DNA of 5,506 nt from an uncultured Bacteroidota bacterium (GTDB taxonomy: Bacteria > Bacteroidota > Bacteroidia > Bacteroidales > UBA12481): positions 1-5,506 of the forward strand of contig CAILAQ010000840.1 of NCBI GenBank assembly GCA_903832165.1, given 5' to 3'. The notes beneath the pieces are model-generated. The model searched no databases, was not told where the DNA came from, and saw only the letters and a program-made list of their open reading frames with translations. Below are positions 5,468-5,506 of this stretch, piece by piece; position 1 is the first letter of the stretch; each line of letters begins with the position of its first letter. Position numbers and translations under genes: made by a program.

Positions 5468-5483
5468 CCTCCCCATTGAAAAT

Positions 5484-5506
5484 GGTACCATAGCTCAGCT
5501 GGTAGA
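5484..5506 (+). tRNA. tRNA, 5' part only, isotype not readable
   Basis: The window ends inside a tRNA. The acceptor 5' strand GGTACCA (5484-5490) is followed by T-A, a D stem GCTC (5493-5496) and a D loop with GG (5501-5502). The anticodon lies beyond the window, so the isotype cannot be determined. The acceptor sequence reminds me of Bacteroidota tRNA-Phe, but this is weak. Confidence 0.85.

Larger units (their letters stand above)
5380..5477. repeat. 14-base inverted repeat across divergent promoters
   Basis: The left arm AATAGGGAGGCAAA (5380-5393) and the reverse complement of the right arm TTTGCCTCCCCATT (5464-5477) agree at 13 of 14 positions, with 70 bases between them. Each arm covers the TTTG end of one -7 box and the bases just after it. 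The match may reflect two promoters sharing an extended sequence, or a binding site for a common regulator. Confidence 0.65.

Overview
The window looks like ordinary core chromosome from a member of the Bacteroidota, probably of the Bacteroidales/Marinilabiliales type. The evidence is several promoter-like TAnnTTTG boxes, mostly weak or absent Shine-Dalgarno sequences, a tRNA without an encoded CCA end, and proteins of familiar Bacteroidota flavour (an M28 peptidase with a Glu at the usual Asp ligand site, a cyclophilin lipoprotein, an M16B peptidase paired with an O-methyltransferase). The genus assignment is inference.

Layout. Positions 40-124 hold a complete tRNA-Leu(TAA), followed by a strong hairpin (126-157). 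Positions 158-467 hold no gene. This stretch is a composite repeat region: two heptad tandem arrays in opposite orientation (165-195 and 415-463) flank about 220 bases containing two REP-like hairpins and a further inverted pair. Next is a minus-strand gene for a secreted M28 metallopeptidase (468-1472). It diverges from a tightly packed plus-strand operon of three genes: a cyclophilin-type peptidyl-prolyl isomerase lipoprotein (1519-2103), a CPBP intramembrane protease (2103-2996) and a GNAT acetyltransferase (2993-3442). This operon converges on a second minus-strand operon across a 37-base gap that holds a hairpin. The second operon has two genes: an M16 peptidase (4148-5368), transcribed first, and a class I O-methyltransferase (3480-4151). 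Upstream of it, a divergent promoter region serves both the M16 operon and a tRNA whose first 23 bases close the window (5484-5506).

How the genes relate. Three of the five proteins are peptidases and one is a folding catalyst, so the theme is protein processing and envelope protein quality. Adjacent genes in both operons overlap by 1-4 bases, which suggests translational coupling. No substrate can be named for the CPBP protease, the acetyltransferase, the M16 peptidase or the methyltransferase.

I searched for an undescribed system and did not find a convincing one. There is no integrase, transposase, CRISPR array, toxin-antitoxin pair or defence gene. The items most worth a second look are the mirrored heptad arrays with their REP-like core, and the 14-base inverted repeat that overlaps both divergent promoters at 5380-5477.
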